Below, in pieces: positions 6,956 through 14,823 of a DNA stretch of 36,242 nt. The DNA comes from Microbacterium sp. 5K110 (GTDB taxonomy: Bacteria; Actinomycetota; Actinomycetes; Actinomycetales; Microbacteriaceae), in contig NZ_VBUM01000031.1 in the NCBI RefSeq assembly GCF_005774735.1, positions 1 to 36,242 on the forward strand, given 5' to 3'. The notes under the pieces are model-generated. The model saw only the letters and a list, made by a program, of their open reading frames with translations, did not search any database and had not been told where the DNA came from. How positions within the stretch are numbered: position 1 is the first letter of the stretch; every line of letters starts with the position of its first letter. The position numbers and the translations under genes were made by a program.

Positions 6956-9169
6956 GTGACCCCCGACCGCACCGACGAGACCCCCGACGACGATGCCGAA
7001 CACGGCGTCCTCGACCACAGCGGAACTCTCGACACGGCCAGCATCAGCATGCTCGGTGGAGACATCGCGCAGGTCAGTGTCGACCTTCCGGTGACCGATG
7101 ACGACGAGGTCGACGACGACGTGGTCGAGGACGAGATGCCCGTCATCGACGCCGAATCCCGCGCTTTCGAGGTCGTCGGTATCGTGCACGTCCCCGACGT
7201 TGACGGCCCGCCGTTGCTCACCCACGTTCCCGACCCCGAGGTCGCGGCGACGACGCACGATCCCGCGCTCGAGGAGTTGCCCACCGGCGACATCATCCTC
7301 GAGCCGCACGACGACGACGTCGAGGCGGACGACATCGAGATCGACGTCCACGACGCCGAGATCGTCGCCGACGGCAACGGCGACGCGGACGGCGACGCGG
7401 ATCCGGAGCCCGAGGTCGGCGAGCCGGAGGCGTTCGTCGAAGACGAGCTGCGGGATGCCGAGTCGGCCGCTGAGGCAGATGAGACCGAGGCCGAGCCGGA
7501 GGTCGTGGCGGTGTCCGTGGCCGACGCTGAGTCCGAGGATGAGCGGGAGGTCGTGGCGGTGTCCGAGGCCGACGCTGAGTCCGAGGATGAGCGGGAGGTC
7601 GTGGCGGAGCCCGAGGCCGACGCTGAGTTCGAGGATGAGCCGGAGGTCGTGGCGGTGTCCGAGGCCGACGCTGAGTTCGAGGATGAGCCCGAGGTCGTGG
7701 CGGAGCCCGTCGACGGGCAGGGCAGCGAGTCCGACGACGCCGTGGTCGAGGGGGAGACGCTCGCGGACGACGCGGGGGGAGAGGACGAGCAGACCGACCC
7801 CGAGCCGGTCGCCGCCGCCGCCGCGCCCGAAGTCGAAGCCGATGCCGATGACCTCGCCGCCGACGAGCCTCAGCCCGGGCCCGCCGACCACGTCGCTTCC
7901 GCGCACGTCGATGCCGTCACCGAACAGCGTGAGACAGCGTCGACCCCCGACGCGCCGGTGACCGAGACCGTCGCCACGGTCGTGGCCGCCGGAGGCGAAT
8001 CCGGATCGCAGACCAGCGACCCCGCGACGGGCCCGGTGCCGCGCACGCGCGCCGAGCGCGCCGCGACCGGCGTGATCGGCACCGTTCCCTTGACGCGTCG
8101 CGAGGTCCAGCAGGCCGACGAGGCCGCACGTTCCGGGCGTGTCCACGCGGCGGAGCGGGTGCGCACTCCCGGTGCCGATGTCACCTTGGCATCCAAGCGC
8201 CTCGGCGAGATCGACGACACCCGCGAGAGCCCCGATCTGCTCACCGCCGACCGTCTGCTCGATCCGCGTCAGATCTCGCGTCCCGAGCCCGAGGGACTGT
8301 GGCAGCAGCTCGTGTACTCCGTCTCCCGACACCGCATCAACCTCGGCGACGGTCGCCGCGCCCGCGCGCGTAAGGACCTCGACCGCCGCATCTCCGCCCC
8401 GCTGGCGGGCGAGCCGCGCTTCGTGCCGGTCCTCTCGCGCAAGGGGGGCGTGGGCAAGACGACGATCACGTCTCTGCTGGGCATGGCCCTCGCCGATGCC
8501 CGCGATGACCGGGTCATCGCCGTCGATGCGAACCCCGACCGCGGAACGCTCGCCGATCGCGTGGGCCGCGCCAACGGGCGGACGGTCCGCGACCTCGTGC
8601 GCGCGCACGACGACGTCACCGGGTACGGCGACGTCTCGTCGATCGTGGCCCGCGATGTCACGCGGCTGGACGTCCTGGCATCCGATTCCGATCCCCGGGT
8701 CTCCGAGGCGTTCAGCGATGAGGACTATCGTCGCGTCGCCGACGTCGCCGCGCACTACTACTCGATCGTCCTCACCGACACGGGGACGGGCATCGTCCAC
8801 TCGGTCATGGAGGCCACGCTCAAGCTGTCCGACGCCCTCGTCGTGGTCGCGGGCCTCTCGGTCGACGAGGCGCGGCTGGCGTCCGAGACGCTGACGTGGC
8901 TCGAGACGAACGGCTATGCCGACCGTGTGCGCAACGCGGTCGTCGTGCTGAACAACGCCCGGCCGGGAGCCCCCCTCGTGCGTGAGAGCGAGCTCGAGGC
9001 GCACTTCCGCACCCGCGTCCGCTCCGTCATCCGGATGCCCTACGACGCCCACGTCGCCGCCGGCAGCGCGATCGCGTTCCGCGACCTGCAGCCGGCCACC
9101 CGGCAGGCCGCGCGCGAACTCGCCGCCGCCGTCGTCGAGGGCCTGCGCACCCCGGCGGCCGCAGCATGA
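6956..9169 (+). CDS. MinD/ParA-type ATPase with long acidic repeat N-terminus
   Basis: 737 aa from the GTG at 6956, with GGAG at 6946-6949; a TTG at 6944 is possible but overlaps that site. Residues 1 to about 360 are extremely rich in Asp/Glu and probably disordered. Residues 182-250 are four full 16-residue tandem repeats plus a partial fifth (EVVA..EADAE.EDE). A linker with [14 protein letters not shown] and a basic stretch [12 protein letters not shown] precede the ATPase domain (about 485-737). That domain has [33 protein letters not shown] and [19 protein letters not shown]. The layout recalls actinobacterial long-tailed MinD-like ATPases such as EspI, but no secretion genes are nearby. 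The stop overlaps the start of def (ATGA), implying co-translation. The function is unknown to me; the ATPase fold is clear. Confidence 0.85.
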   Translation: MTPDRTDETPDDDAEHGVLDHSGTLDTASISMLGGDIAQVSVDLPVTDDDEVDDDVVEDEMPVIDAESRAFEVVGIVHVPDVDGPPLLTHVPDPEVAATTHDPALEELPTGDIILEPHDDDVEADDIEIDVHDAEIVADGNGDADGDADPEPEVGEPEAFVEDELRDAESAAEADETEAEPEVVAVSVADAESEDEREVVAVSEADAESEDEREVVAEPEADAEFEDEPEVVAVSEADAEFEDEPEVVAEPVDGQGSESDDAVVEGETLADDAGGEDEQTDPEPVAAAAAPEVEADADDLAADEPQPGPADHVASAHVDAVTEQRETASTPDAPVTETVATVVAAGGESGSQTSDPATGPVPRTRAERAATGVIGTVPLTRREVQQADEAARSGRVHAAERVRTPGADVTLASKRLGEIDDTRESPDLLTADRLLDPRQISRPEPEGLWQQLVYSVSRHRINLGDGRRARARKDLDRRISAPLAGEPRFVPVLSRKGGVGKTTITSLLGMALADARDDRVIAVDANPDRGTLADRVGRANGRTVRDLVRAHDDVTGYGDVSSIVARDVTRLDVLASDSDPRVSEAFSDEDYRRVADVAAHYYSIVLTDTGTGIVHSVMEATLKLSDALVVVAGLSVDEARLASETLTWLETNGYADRVRNAVVVLNNARPGAPLVRESELEAHFRTRVRSVIRMPYDAHVAAGSAIAFRDLQPATRQAARELAAAVVEGLRTPAAAA
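7499..7708 (+). repeat. 48-bp in-frame tandem repeat, about 4.4 copies
   Basis: Copies start at 7499, 7547, 7595 and 7643, with a partial copy at 7691-7708. Each encodes 16 residues of the pattern EVVA, two or three variable residues, then ADAE and EDE. The copies are nearly identical in DNA, differing mainly at AGTCC/AGTTC and GTGTCC/GAGCCC. This suggests recent slippage or unequal exchange within the acidic part of the ATPase gene. Confidence 0.9.
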
Positions 9170-9657
9170 CGGTCCGGCCGATCCGTCTCTTCGGCGACCC
9201 GGTCCTGCGCGCCCCCAGTGCGCCGATCGAGACGATCGACGACGGCATCCGCGCTCTCGTCCGCGATCTCCTCGACACGGTCGAGCCGCCCGGACGCGCC
9301 GGCGTCGCTGCACCGCAGATCGGTGTCGGTCTGCGTGCGTTCAGCTACAACATCGACGGGGACATCGGCTACGTCCTGAATCCCGTGCTCGTCGAGACGC
9401 GAGGCGAGCCGGAACTCGTGGGCGAGGGATGCCTCTCGGTCCCGGGGCTGTGGCACGACGCGGTGCGCTACCCGTGGGCCAAGGTCGTGGGCATCGATCT
9501 CGACGGCAACGAAGTGGTCCTCGAGGGGGAGGGGCTGCTCGCTCAGGCCCTCCAGCACGAGACCGACCACCTCGACGGCACGCTGTACCTCTCGCGGTTG
9601 CCCGCCGAGACGCGCCGCGAGGCGATGCGACAGGTCCGCGAGAGCGACTGGTTCTGA
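9166..9657 (+). CDS. def: Peptide deformylase
   Basis: 163 aa; the ATG overlaps the TGA of the preceding ATPase gene (ATGA). Peptide deformylase removes the formyl group from the N-terminal Met of nascent proteins using a bound metal. The three signature blocks are present: GVAAPQIG (46-53), EGCLSVPG (87-94, metal ligand Cys89) and QHETDHLDG (130-138, ligands His131 and His135, catalytic Glu132). The length is usual for a type I actinobacterial enzyme. The coupling to the acidic-tail ATPase gene is the only unusual context. Two hairpins follow it before the convergent fadD. Confidence 0.96.
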   Translation: MTVRPIRLFGDPVLRAPSAPIETIDDGIRALVRDLLDTVEPPGRAGVAAPQIGVGLRAFSYNIDGDIGYVLNPVLVETRGEPELVGEGCLSVPGLWHDAVRYPWAKVVGIDLDGNEVVLEGEGLLAQALQHETDHLDGTLYLSRLPAETRREAMRQVRESDWF

Positions 9658-9701
9658 CCCCACTGCCTCCCCGCGTGTCACCAGAGCAGGGGATGCAACG
9701 A

Positions 9702-9734
9702 GAACAGGCCGATCCGTGCGGGATCGGCCTGTTC
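9702..9734 (+). terminator. Strong 14-bp hairpin after def
   Basis: GAACAGGCCGATCC (9702-9715) pairs exactly with 9721-9734 across a 5-base loop GTGCG. There is no T-tract, so termination is likely but not certain. It may serve both strands between convergent def and fadD. Confidence 0.6.
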
Positions 9735-9740
9735 CTGTGT

Positions 9741-9767
9741 CAGCCCCTGTTCTCGGAACGGGGGCTG
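9741..9767 (-). terminator. 12-bp hairpin after fadD (minus strand)
   Basis: CAGCCCCTGTTC (9741-9752) pairs with GAACGGGGGCTG (9756-9767), with one G-T pair and a 3-base loop. It lies 7 bases beyond the fadD stop codon, read on the minus strand. No T-tract follows. Confidence 0.5.
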
Positions 9768-9774
9768 ATGGCGC

Positions 9775-11601
9775 TCAGGGGAGCGAGACGTTCGTGGTGT
9801 TGATCGGCACGGCGTAGATGTCCTCGATCGCCTCGGCGAAGTCGCTCACGATGATGTTCCGCTTGATGCTCATCTTGGGAGTGAGGTGCCCGCTGGCCTC
9901 GGTCCATTCGGTGGCGAGGATCGTGAACTTGCGGATCGACTCGGCGCGCGAGACGCGGGCGTTGGCCCGGTCGATCGCCGCTTGCACCTCGGCCCGCACC
10001 TTCTCGTGGGATGCCGCGTCGACGAGCGACATGTCGGCGGGCAGGCCGTTGTTGGCCAGCCACGTCGGCAGCATCTCGGGGTCGAGGGTCACCAGGGCCG
10101 AGATGAACGGCTTGTGGTCTCCGACGACGACGACCTGGCCGACGATCGGGTTGGCGCGGATGGGGTCCTCGAGCGCGGCGGGGGCGACGTTCTTCCCGCC
10201 GGCGGTCACGATGATCTCTTTCTTGCGACCCGTGATCGAGAGGAACCCGTCGGCGTCGAACGCACCGATGTCACCGGTCTTGAACCAGTCGCCGTCGAAC
10301 GCCTCGGCCGTGGCCTCGGGGTTGCGCCAGTACTCGGCGAACACGTTGATGCCGCGCACCTGGATCTCGCCGTCGTCGGCGAGACGCACGCTCACGCCCG
10401 GGAGCACGGGGCCCACGGTGCCGATCTTGGACTTCGTGGCGAGGTTCACGGTGGCGGGCGCGGTGGTCTCGGTCAGGCCGTAGCCCTCGAGGATCACCAC
10501 GCCGAGGCTGCGGAAGAAGTGCCCGAGGCGCGGGCCGAGGGGAGCGGACCCCGACACGGCGTATACGACGCGTCCGCCCATGGCATCCCGCAGCTTCGAA
10601 TAGACCAGCTTGTCGAACAGCGCGAACTTGATCTTCAGCAGCAGCGGGATGGGCCGGCCCTGCTGCTCGCGCTCGGAGTGCTCGACGGCGGCGGCCGCGG
10701 CGGCGCGGAAGATCTTGCCCTTGCCGCCGGCCTCGGCCTTCTGCTCGGCCGAGTTGTAGACCTTCTCGAACACGCGGGGCACCGCGAGGAGGAACGTCGG
10801 GCGGAAGGAGCCCAGGGCCGGCAGCAGCTGCTTCGTGTCGGGCTGGTGACCGGTCTTCACCCCCGCATGGACGTTCAGCAGCGAGATGAAGCGGGCGAAG
10901 ACGTGCGCCGTCGTGATGAACAGCAGCGTCGACGCGCCCGGGGTCTCGACGACCTCGTGCAGGGCCTTGGCGGAGTTGCGCGCCAGTTCGACGAAGTTGC
11001 CGTGGGTGAGGACGCAGCCCTTCGGGCGACCGGTCGAGCCCGACGTGTAGATGAGGGTCGCGATGTCGGAGCTGTTCGCGATCGCTCGACGCCGCGCGAT
11101 CTCGGCGTCGTCCACCTCGGCGCCGCGGGCCACGAGGACGTCGAGGTCGCCGGCGTGCATCGCCCAGACCTCGCGCAGCAGCGGGAGGTCGCTGCGGACC
11201 TCGTCGAGGCGCTGTCCGTGTTCGGTGGACTCCACGATCGCGGCGATGGCGCCCGAGTCGGAGAGGATCCACGAGATCTGGGCCGGCGAACTCGTCTCGT
11301 ACACCGGGACCATGACCGCGCCGGCGTAGAACAGCGCGAAGTCCACGAGGGTCCAGTCGTAAGTGGTCCGCGCGATGAACGCGACCTTCTCGCCGGGCTG
11401 GATGCCGGCGGCGACGAAGCCCTTGGCGAGGGCGATGACCTGCTGCTCGAAGTCACGAGCGGACACGTCGCGCCAGTCGGCACCGTCGGGAACCGCGAAC
11501 AGCGGCCGGTCGGGCGTGGCGGACACGCGGTCGGCGAGCAGATCGGACACGTTCGCGGACGGGTCTGCGGGAACGACGGCGGGAAGGTCGAACTGGATCA
11601 C
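9775..11601 (-). CDS. fadD15: Long-chain acyl-CoA synthetase (AMP-forming), FadD15 type
   Basis: 608 aa from the GTG at 11601, preceded on the minus strand by AAAGGAG. An upstream in-frame extension lacks a ribosome site and overlaps the divergent gene, so I rejected it. The enzyme activates fatty acids to acyl-CoA through an acyl-adenylate. Motifs include the P-loop LIYTSGSTGRPKG (about 183-195), the YGLTETTAPAT block, the KTGDIGAFDADGFLSITGR hinge, and the C-terminal Lys region GGKNVAP and LTPKMSIKR. The shape (AMP-binding domain starting YETSSPAQISWIL) matches bacterial long-chain synthetases of the FadD15 group. FadD15 also lies near aroG and plsC in mycobacteria. It is divergent from glk. 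Chain-length preference cannot be read from the sequence. Confidence 0.92.
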   Translation of the reverse strand: MIQFDLPAVVPADPSANVSDLLADRVSATPDRPLFAVPDGADWRDVSARDFEQQVIALAKGFVAAGIQPGEKVAFIARTTYDWTLVDFALFYAGAVMVPVYETSSPAQISWILSDSGAIAAIVESTEHGQRLDEVRSDLPLLREVWAMHAGDLDVLVARGAEVDDAEIARRRAIANSSDIATLIYTSGSTGRPKGCVLTHGNFVELARNSAKALHEVVETPGASTLLFITTAHVFARFISLLNVHAGVKTGHQPDTKQLLPALGSFRPTFLLAVPRVFEKVYNSAEQKAEAGGKGKIFRAAAAAAVEHSEREQQGRPIPLLLKIKFALFDKLVYSKLRDAMGGRVVYAVSGSAPLGPRLGHFFRSLGVVILEGYGLTETTAPATVNLATKSKIGTVGPVLPGVSVRLADDGEIQVRGINVFAEYWRNPEATAEAFDGDWFKTGDIGAFDADGFLSITGRKKEIIVTAGGKNVAPAALEDPIRANPIVGQVVVVGDHKPFISALVTLDPEMLPTWLANNGLPADMSLVDAASHEKVRAEVQAAIDRANARVSRAESIRKFTILATEWTEASGHLTPKMSIKRNIIVSDFAEAIEDIYAVPINTTNVSLP

Positions 11602-11644
11602 GGTAACTCCTTTGGCACCGGAAAGAACGTCGATCGGTTCGTCG

Positions 11645-11650
11645 AGTCTA
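11645..11650 (-). promoter_or_regulatory. Putative -10 element (TAGACT) of fadD
   Basis: On the minus strand TAGACT lies 43 bases before the fadD GTG. The same hexamer serves glk, aroG and the PASTA kinase gene. Confidence 0.5.
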
Positions 11651-11712
11651 GTCGCACGTTCCGCCGCGCCTCCGAGGGGACGGCGGTGTCGGCGGCGTTC
11701 CGCGGCGATGAC

Positions 11713-11718
11713 TAGACT
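11713..11718 (+). promoter_or_regulatory. Putative -10 element (TAGACT) of glk-plsC
   Basis: TAGACT lies 40 bases before the glk GTG and upstream of the GGAGAGGAG ribosome site (11746-11754). Confidence 0.5.
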
Positions 11719-11758
11719 GCTGCGGGCCGAGCCGCGGGGCGGGCCGGAGAGGAGCGCC

Positions 11759-12694
11759 GTGCGCAACGTCGGTATCGACATCGGAGGCACGAAGATCGCC
11801 GGCGGAGTCGTCGAGGAGGACGGCACGATCGTCGAGAAGCTCCGGGTGGACACCCCCATCGACCCGGCGGCTCTCGTGGACGCGGTCGTCGACATGGCCG
11901 ACCATTTGCGTCGTGCGTACGACGTGCACGCCATCGGCGTCGCCGCCGCCGGTTTCATCAGCTCCGACCGCAGCACGGTCATTTACGCCCCGAACATCGA
12001 CTGGCGCAACGAACCCCTGCGCGCGCGCCTCGAGGACCGTCTCGACGCGCCCGTGACGATCGAGAACGACGCCAACGCGGCGGGCTGGGGCGAGTACCGC
12101 TTCGGCGCCGGACAGGGCGTGCGCGACATGGTGATGCTGACGATGGGCACCGGCGTCGGCGGCGCCGTCGTCACCGACGGCGAGCTGTTCCGCGGCGGCC
12201 ACGGCATCGGGGGTGAGCTCGGGCACATGCGCTTCGTGCGCGGCGGGCACCCCTGCGGGTGCGGGCAGAACGGATGCCTCGAGCAGTACGCCTCGGGCCG
12301 CGCGCTGCAGCGCGAGGCCAACGCCATCGCGGACGAGGGCGGCAGCGGCGCAGCTCTGGCCGCGGTGCGCGCGGAGAAGGGCGCGATCCCCGGGCCGGCG
12401 GTCTCGCGCCTCGTGCTGGCCGGCGACCCGGGCGCCATCGAGGCGCTGCGGCGCGTGGCCACGGCCCTCGGCGAGGCGTGCGGCGGGTTCCAGGCCGTCC
12501 TCGACCCCGAGTTGTTCGTGATCGGCGGGGGAGTGGCTCAGCTCGGCGCCGACCTGCTCGTTCCGGTGAAGCTCGCGTACGAGACGTCGCTTCCGGGATA
12601 CGGTGAACGTCCGGTGGCGGAGTTCACCATCGCACGCTTGGGCAACGACGCCGGTCTCATCGGGGTCGCCGACCTCGCCGGGAAGGAGCGCTGA
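11759..12694 (+). CDS. glk: ROK-family glucokinase
   Basis: 311 aa from the GTG at 11759 behind GGAGAGGAG (11746-11754). It phosphorylates glucose to glucose 6-phosphate with ATP (some actinobacterial members also use polyphosphate). Visible motifs are NVGIDIGGTKIAGGVV (phosphate loop, residues 3-18), IENDANAAGWGEYRFG (sugar and catalytic Asp), LTMGTGVGGAVV and GIGGELGHMRF. The zinc-type ROK signature CGCGQNGCLEQYASG is also present. It has no N-terminal helix-turn-helix, so it is a kinase rather than a ROK repressor. Only two bases separate its stop from plsC, and the plsC ribosome site AAGGAG lies inside its last codons, so the two form an operon. Other hexose substrates remain possible. 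Confidence 0.92.
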   Translation: MRNVGIDIGGTKIAGGVVEEDGTIVEKLRVDTPIDPAALVDAVVDMADHLRRAYDVHAIGVAAAGFISSDRSTVIYAPNIDWRNEPLRARLEDRLDAPVTIENDANAAGWGEYRFGAGQGVRDMVMLTMGTGVGGAVVTDGELFRGGHGIGGELGHMRFVRGGHPCGCGQNGCLEQYASGRALQREANAIADEGGSGAALAAVRAEKGAIPGPAVSRLVLAGDPGAIEALRRVATALGEACGGFQAVLDPELFVIGGGVAQLGADLLVPVKLAYETSLPGYGERPVAEFTIARLGNDAGLIGVADLAGKER

Positions 12695-12696
12695 CG

Positions 12697-13410
12697 ATGT
12701 TCTACTGGCTCATGAAGTACGTGGTCATCGGGCCGGTCATCAAGGCCGTGTTCCGACCGTGGATCGTGGGTCGGCGCAACATCCCGCGGGAGGGGGCGGC
12801 GATCCTCGCCAGCAACCACCTGTCGTTCTCCGACTCGATCTTCCTCCCGCTGATGATCGACCGCCGGATGGCGTTCCTGGCCAAGAGCGACTACTTCACC
12901 GGTCGCGGGCTCAAGGGCTGGGCGACGCGGTTGTTCTTCACCGCGACGGGGCAGCTCCCCATCGACCGGTCCGGCGGCAAGGCATCCGAGGCCTCGCTCA
13001 ACACGGGTCTAGGCGTCCTCGGGCGCGGGGAACTCCTCGGCATCTACCCCGAGGGCACGCGCAGCCCCGACGGGACGTTGTACCGCGGCCGCACGGGAAT
13101 CGCCCGCATGGCTCTCGAGGCGCGGGTACCCGTGATCCCGGTGGTGATGGTCGACACCGGCGCCGTCATGCCGATCGGCCAGCGACTGCCGCGCGTCGGT
13201 CGCGTCGGCATCGTCATCGGCGAGCCGCTGGACTTCTCCCGCTTCGAGGGGATGGAGAGCGACCGCTACATTCTGCGCTCCGTCACCGATGAGATCATGG
13301 TCGCCCTGCAGCGGCTCGGCGAGCAGCGGTACGAGGACGTGTACGCGTCCACCGTGAAGGACCGCCTGGCCAGCGCCCAGGCGGCGAAGGCACCGTCGGC
13401 GCGCCACTAG
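12697..13410 (+). CDS. plsC: 1-acyl-sn-glycerol-3-phosphate acyltransferase (PlsC family)
   Basis: 237 aa. A membrane-peripheral acyltransferase that adds the second acyl chain to lysophosphatidic acid. It begins with a hydrophobic segment (FYWLMKYVVIGPVIKAVF). The catalytic NHLSFSD motif, of the NHxxxxD type, has His41 and Asp46. The substrate motif YPEGTRSPDG (117-126) and the VPVIPVVMVDTG block also fit the family. It follows glk with a 2-base gap and precedes aroG by 9 bases. A PlsC gene beside aroG is also found in mycobacteria (Rv2182c region, from memory). Its TAG stop doubles as the first three bases of the likely aroG -10. Acceptor specificity is inferred only from the family. Confidence 0.92.
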   Translation: MFYWLMKYVVIGPVIKAVFRPWIVGRRNIPREGAAILASNHLSFSDSIFLPLMIDRRMAFLAKSDYFTGRGLKGWATRLFFTATGQLPIDRSGGKASEASLNTGLGVLGRGELLGIYPEGTRSPDGTLYRGRTGIARMALEARVPVIPVVMVDTGAVMPIGQRLPRVGRVGIVIGEPLDFSRFEGMESDRYILRSVTDEIMVALQRLGEQRYEDVYASTVKDRLASAQAAKAPSARH

Positions 13411-13413
13411 ACT
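13408..13413 (+). promoter_or_regulatory. Leaderless-type promoter -10 (TAGACT) of aroG
   Basis: TAGACT is followed by 6 bases and then the GTG start, so transcription should begin at or within a base of the start codon. The hexamer begins with the plsC stop codon. No ribosome site better than GGGG exists. Confidence 0.6.
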
Positions 13414-13419
13414 TCAGGG

Positions 13420-14757
13420 GTGAATCAGCAGCTCCACGACCTCGACCACTGGCGGACCCTGCCCATCAAGCAGCAGCCCCAGTGGTATGACGAGGCCGCG
13501 GTGGCCGCGGCATCCGCCGAACTGGCCACCCTTCCGCCGCTCGTCTTCGCCGGCGAGGTCGACAACCTCCGTGACCGTCTGGCCCGTGCCGCGGCCGGTC
13601 AGGCGTTTCTCCTGCAGGGCGGCGACTGCGCCGAGACCTTCGCGGGCGCGACAGCCGAGCAGATCCGCAACCGCATCAAGACCGTCCTGCAGATGGCGGT
13701 CGTGCTCACCTACGGGGCGTCGATGCCGGTGGTGAAGATGGGGCGTATGGCGGGTCAATTCGCCAAGCCTCGCTCGAGCGACACCGAGACCCGGGGCGAC
13801 GTGACGCTGCCGGCGTACCGCGGCGACATCGTCAACGGCTACGACTTCACCGAGGAGTCCCGCAAGGCCGACCCCGCGCGTCTGCTCAAGGGCTACCACA
13901 CGGCCGCCTCGACGCTGAACCTCATCCGCGCTTTCACGCAGGGCGGGTTCGCCGACCTGCGCGAGGTGCACAGCTGGAACAAGGGTTTCGCGAGCAACCC
14001 CGCCAACCAGGCGTACGAGCGCATGGCGGCCGAGATCGACCGTGCGATCAAGTTCATGGAGGCCGCGGGCGCCAACTTCGACGAGCTCACGCGCGTCGAG
14101 TTCTACACGGGCCACGAGGGACTCCTCATGGACTACGAGCGCCCCATGACCCGCATCGACTCGCGCACGGGCCTGCCCTACAACACCTCGTCGCACTTCC
14201 AGTGGATCGGTGAGCGCACGCGCGAGCTCGACGGCGCGCACGTCGACTACTTCTCGAAGATCCGCAACCCCATCGGTGTGAAGCTCGGCCCGAGCACGAC
14301 GCCCGAGGCGGCGCTGGCCCTCATCGACAAGCTCGACCCCGAGCGCGAGCCGGGCCGTCTGACGTTCATCACGCGCATGGGTGCCGGCAGGATCCGCGAC
14401 GCCCTGCCGCCGCTGCTCGAGGCCGTCCGCGATGCGGGCGCCACGCCGCTGTGGGTCACCGACCCGATGCACGGCAACGGCATCACGACACCGACCGGCT
14501 ACAAGACGCGCCGCTTCGACGACGTCGTCGACGAGGTGCGCGGGTTCTTCGACGCGCACCGCCAGGTGGGGACGCACCCCGGTGGCATCCACGTCGAACT
14601 GACCGGCGACGACGTGACCGAGTGCCTCGGCGGATCCGAGATGATCGACGAGGCCACCCTCGCGACGCGGTACGAGAGCCTGTGCGACCCGCGCCTGAAC
14701 CACCGTCAGAGCCTGGAGCTGGCGTTCCTCGTCGCCGAGGAACTCGAGAACCGCTGA
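13420..14757 (+). CDS. aroG: Class II 3-deoxy-D-arabino-heptulosonate-7-phosphate synthase
   Basis: 445 aa from a GTG at 13420. It condenses phosphoenolpyruvate and erythrose 4-phosphate, the first shikimate-pathway step. Family blocks are the start DHWRTLPIKQQPQW, LLQGGDCAETF (metal Cys), MPVVKMGRMAGQFAKPRS and YRGDIVNGY. Also present are EVHSWNKGF, GHEGLLMDYE, GVKLGPS, ITRMGAGRIRD, WVTDPMHGNG (metal His) and GGIHVELTGDDVTECLGG. These are typical of plant-like type II enzymes, and the length fits, so it lacks only the extended N-terminus of the M. tuberculosis enzyme if that is counted. It is convergent with the PASTA kinase gene, as aroG and pknL are neighbours in mycobacteria. It probably has its own leaderless promoter besides read-through from glk-plsC. 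Confidence 0.96.
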   Translation: MNQQLHDLDHWRTLPIKQQPQWYDEAAVAAASAELATLPPLVFAGEVDNLRDRLARAAAGQAFLLQGGDCAETFAGATAEQIRNRIKTVLQMAVVLTYGASMPVVKMGRMAGQFAKPRSSDTETRGDVTLPAYRGDIVNGYDFTEESRKADPARLLKGYHTAASTLNLIRAFTQGGFADLREVHSWNKGFASNPANQAYERMAAEIDRAIKFMEAAGANFDELTRVEFYTGHEGLLMDYERPMTRIDSRTGLPYNTSSHFQWIGERTRELDGAHVDYFSKIRNPIGVKLGPSTTPEAALALIDKLDPEREPGRLTFITRMGAGRIRDALPPLLEAVRDAGATPLWVTDPMHGNGITTPTGYKTRRFDDVVDEVRGFFDAHRQVGTHPGGIHVELTGDDVTECLGGSEMIDEATLATRYESLCDPRLNHRQSLELAFLVAEELENR

Positions 14758-14770
14758 CGCCCGACACCGA

Positions 14771-14801
14771 GATGCCCGCGACCGGAAAGGTCGGGGGCAT
14801 C
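14771..14801 (+). terminator. Hairpin between convergent aroG and kinase gene
   Basis: GATGCCCGCGACC (14771-14783) pairs with GGTCGGGGGCATC (14789-14801), with a single mismatch and loop GGAAA. There is no T-tract. It is placed to stop transcripts from both sides. Confidence 0.65.
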
Positions 14802-14823
14802 GTCGTGTGCGCGTGCGCGAGGG

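Noticed and set aside
7499..7708. Regularly spaced repeats as a possible CRISPR array
   Set aside because: The units are contiguous, in frame and coding, with no spacers and no cas genes nearby.
6764..9313. 849-aa open frame on the minus strand with repeated [20 protein letters not shown] units
   Set aside because: It is the antisense of the acidic ATPase gene; its apparent repeats mirror the real 48-bp repeat.
9775..11982. 735-aa reading of the acyl-CoA synthetase with an upstream extension
   Set aside because: The extension overlaps divergent glk and its promoter; the GTG at 11601 has a proper AAAGGAG site.
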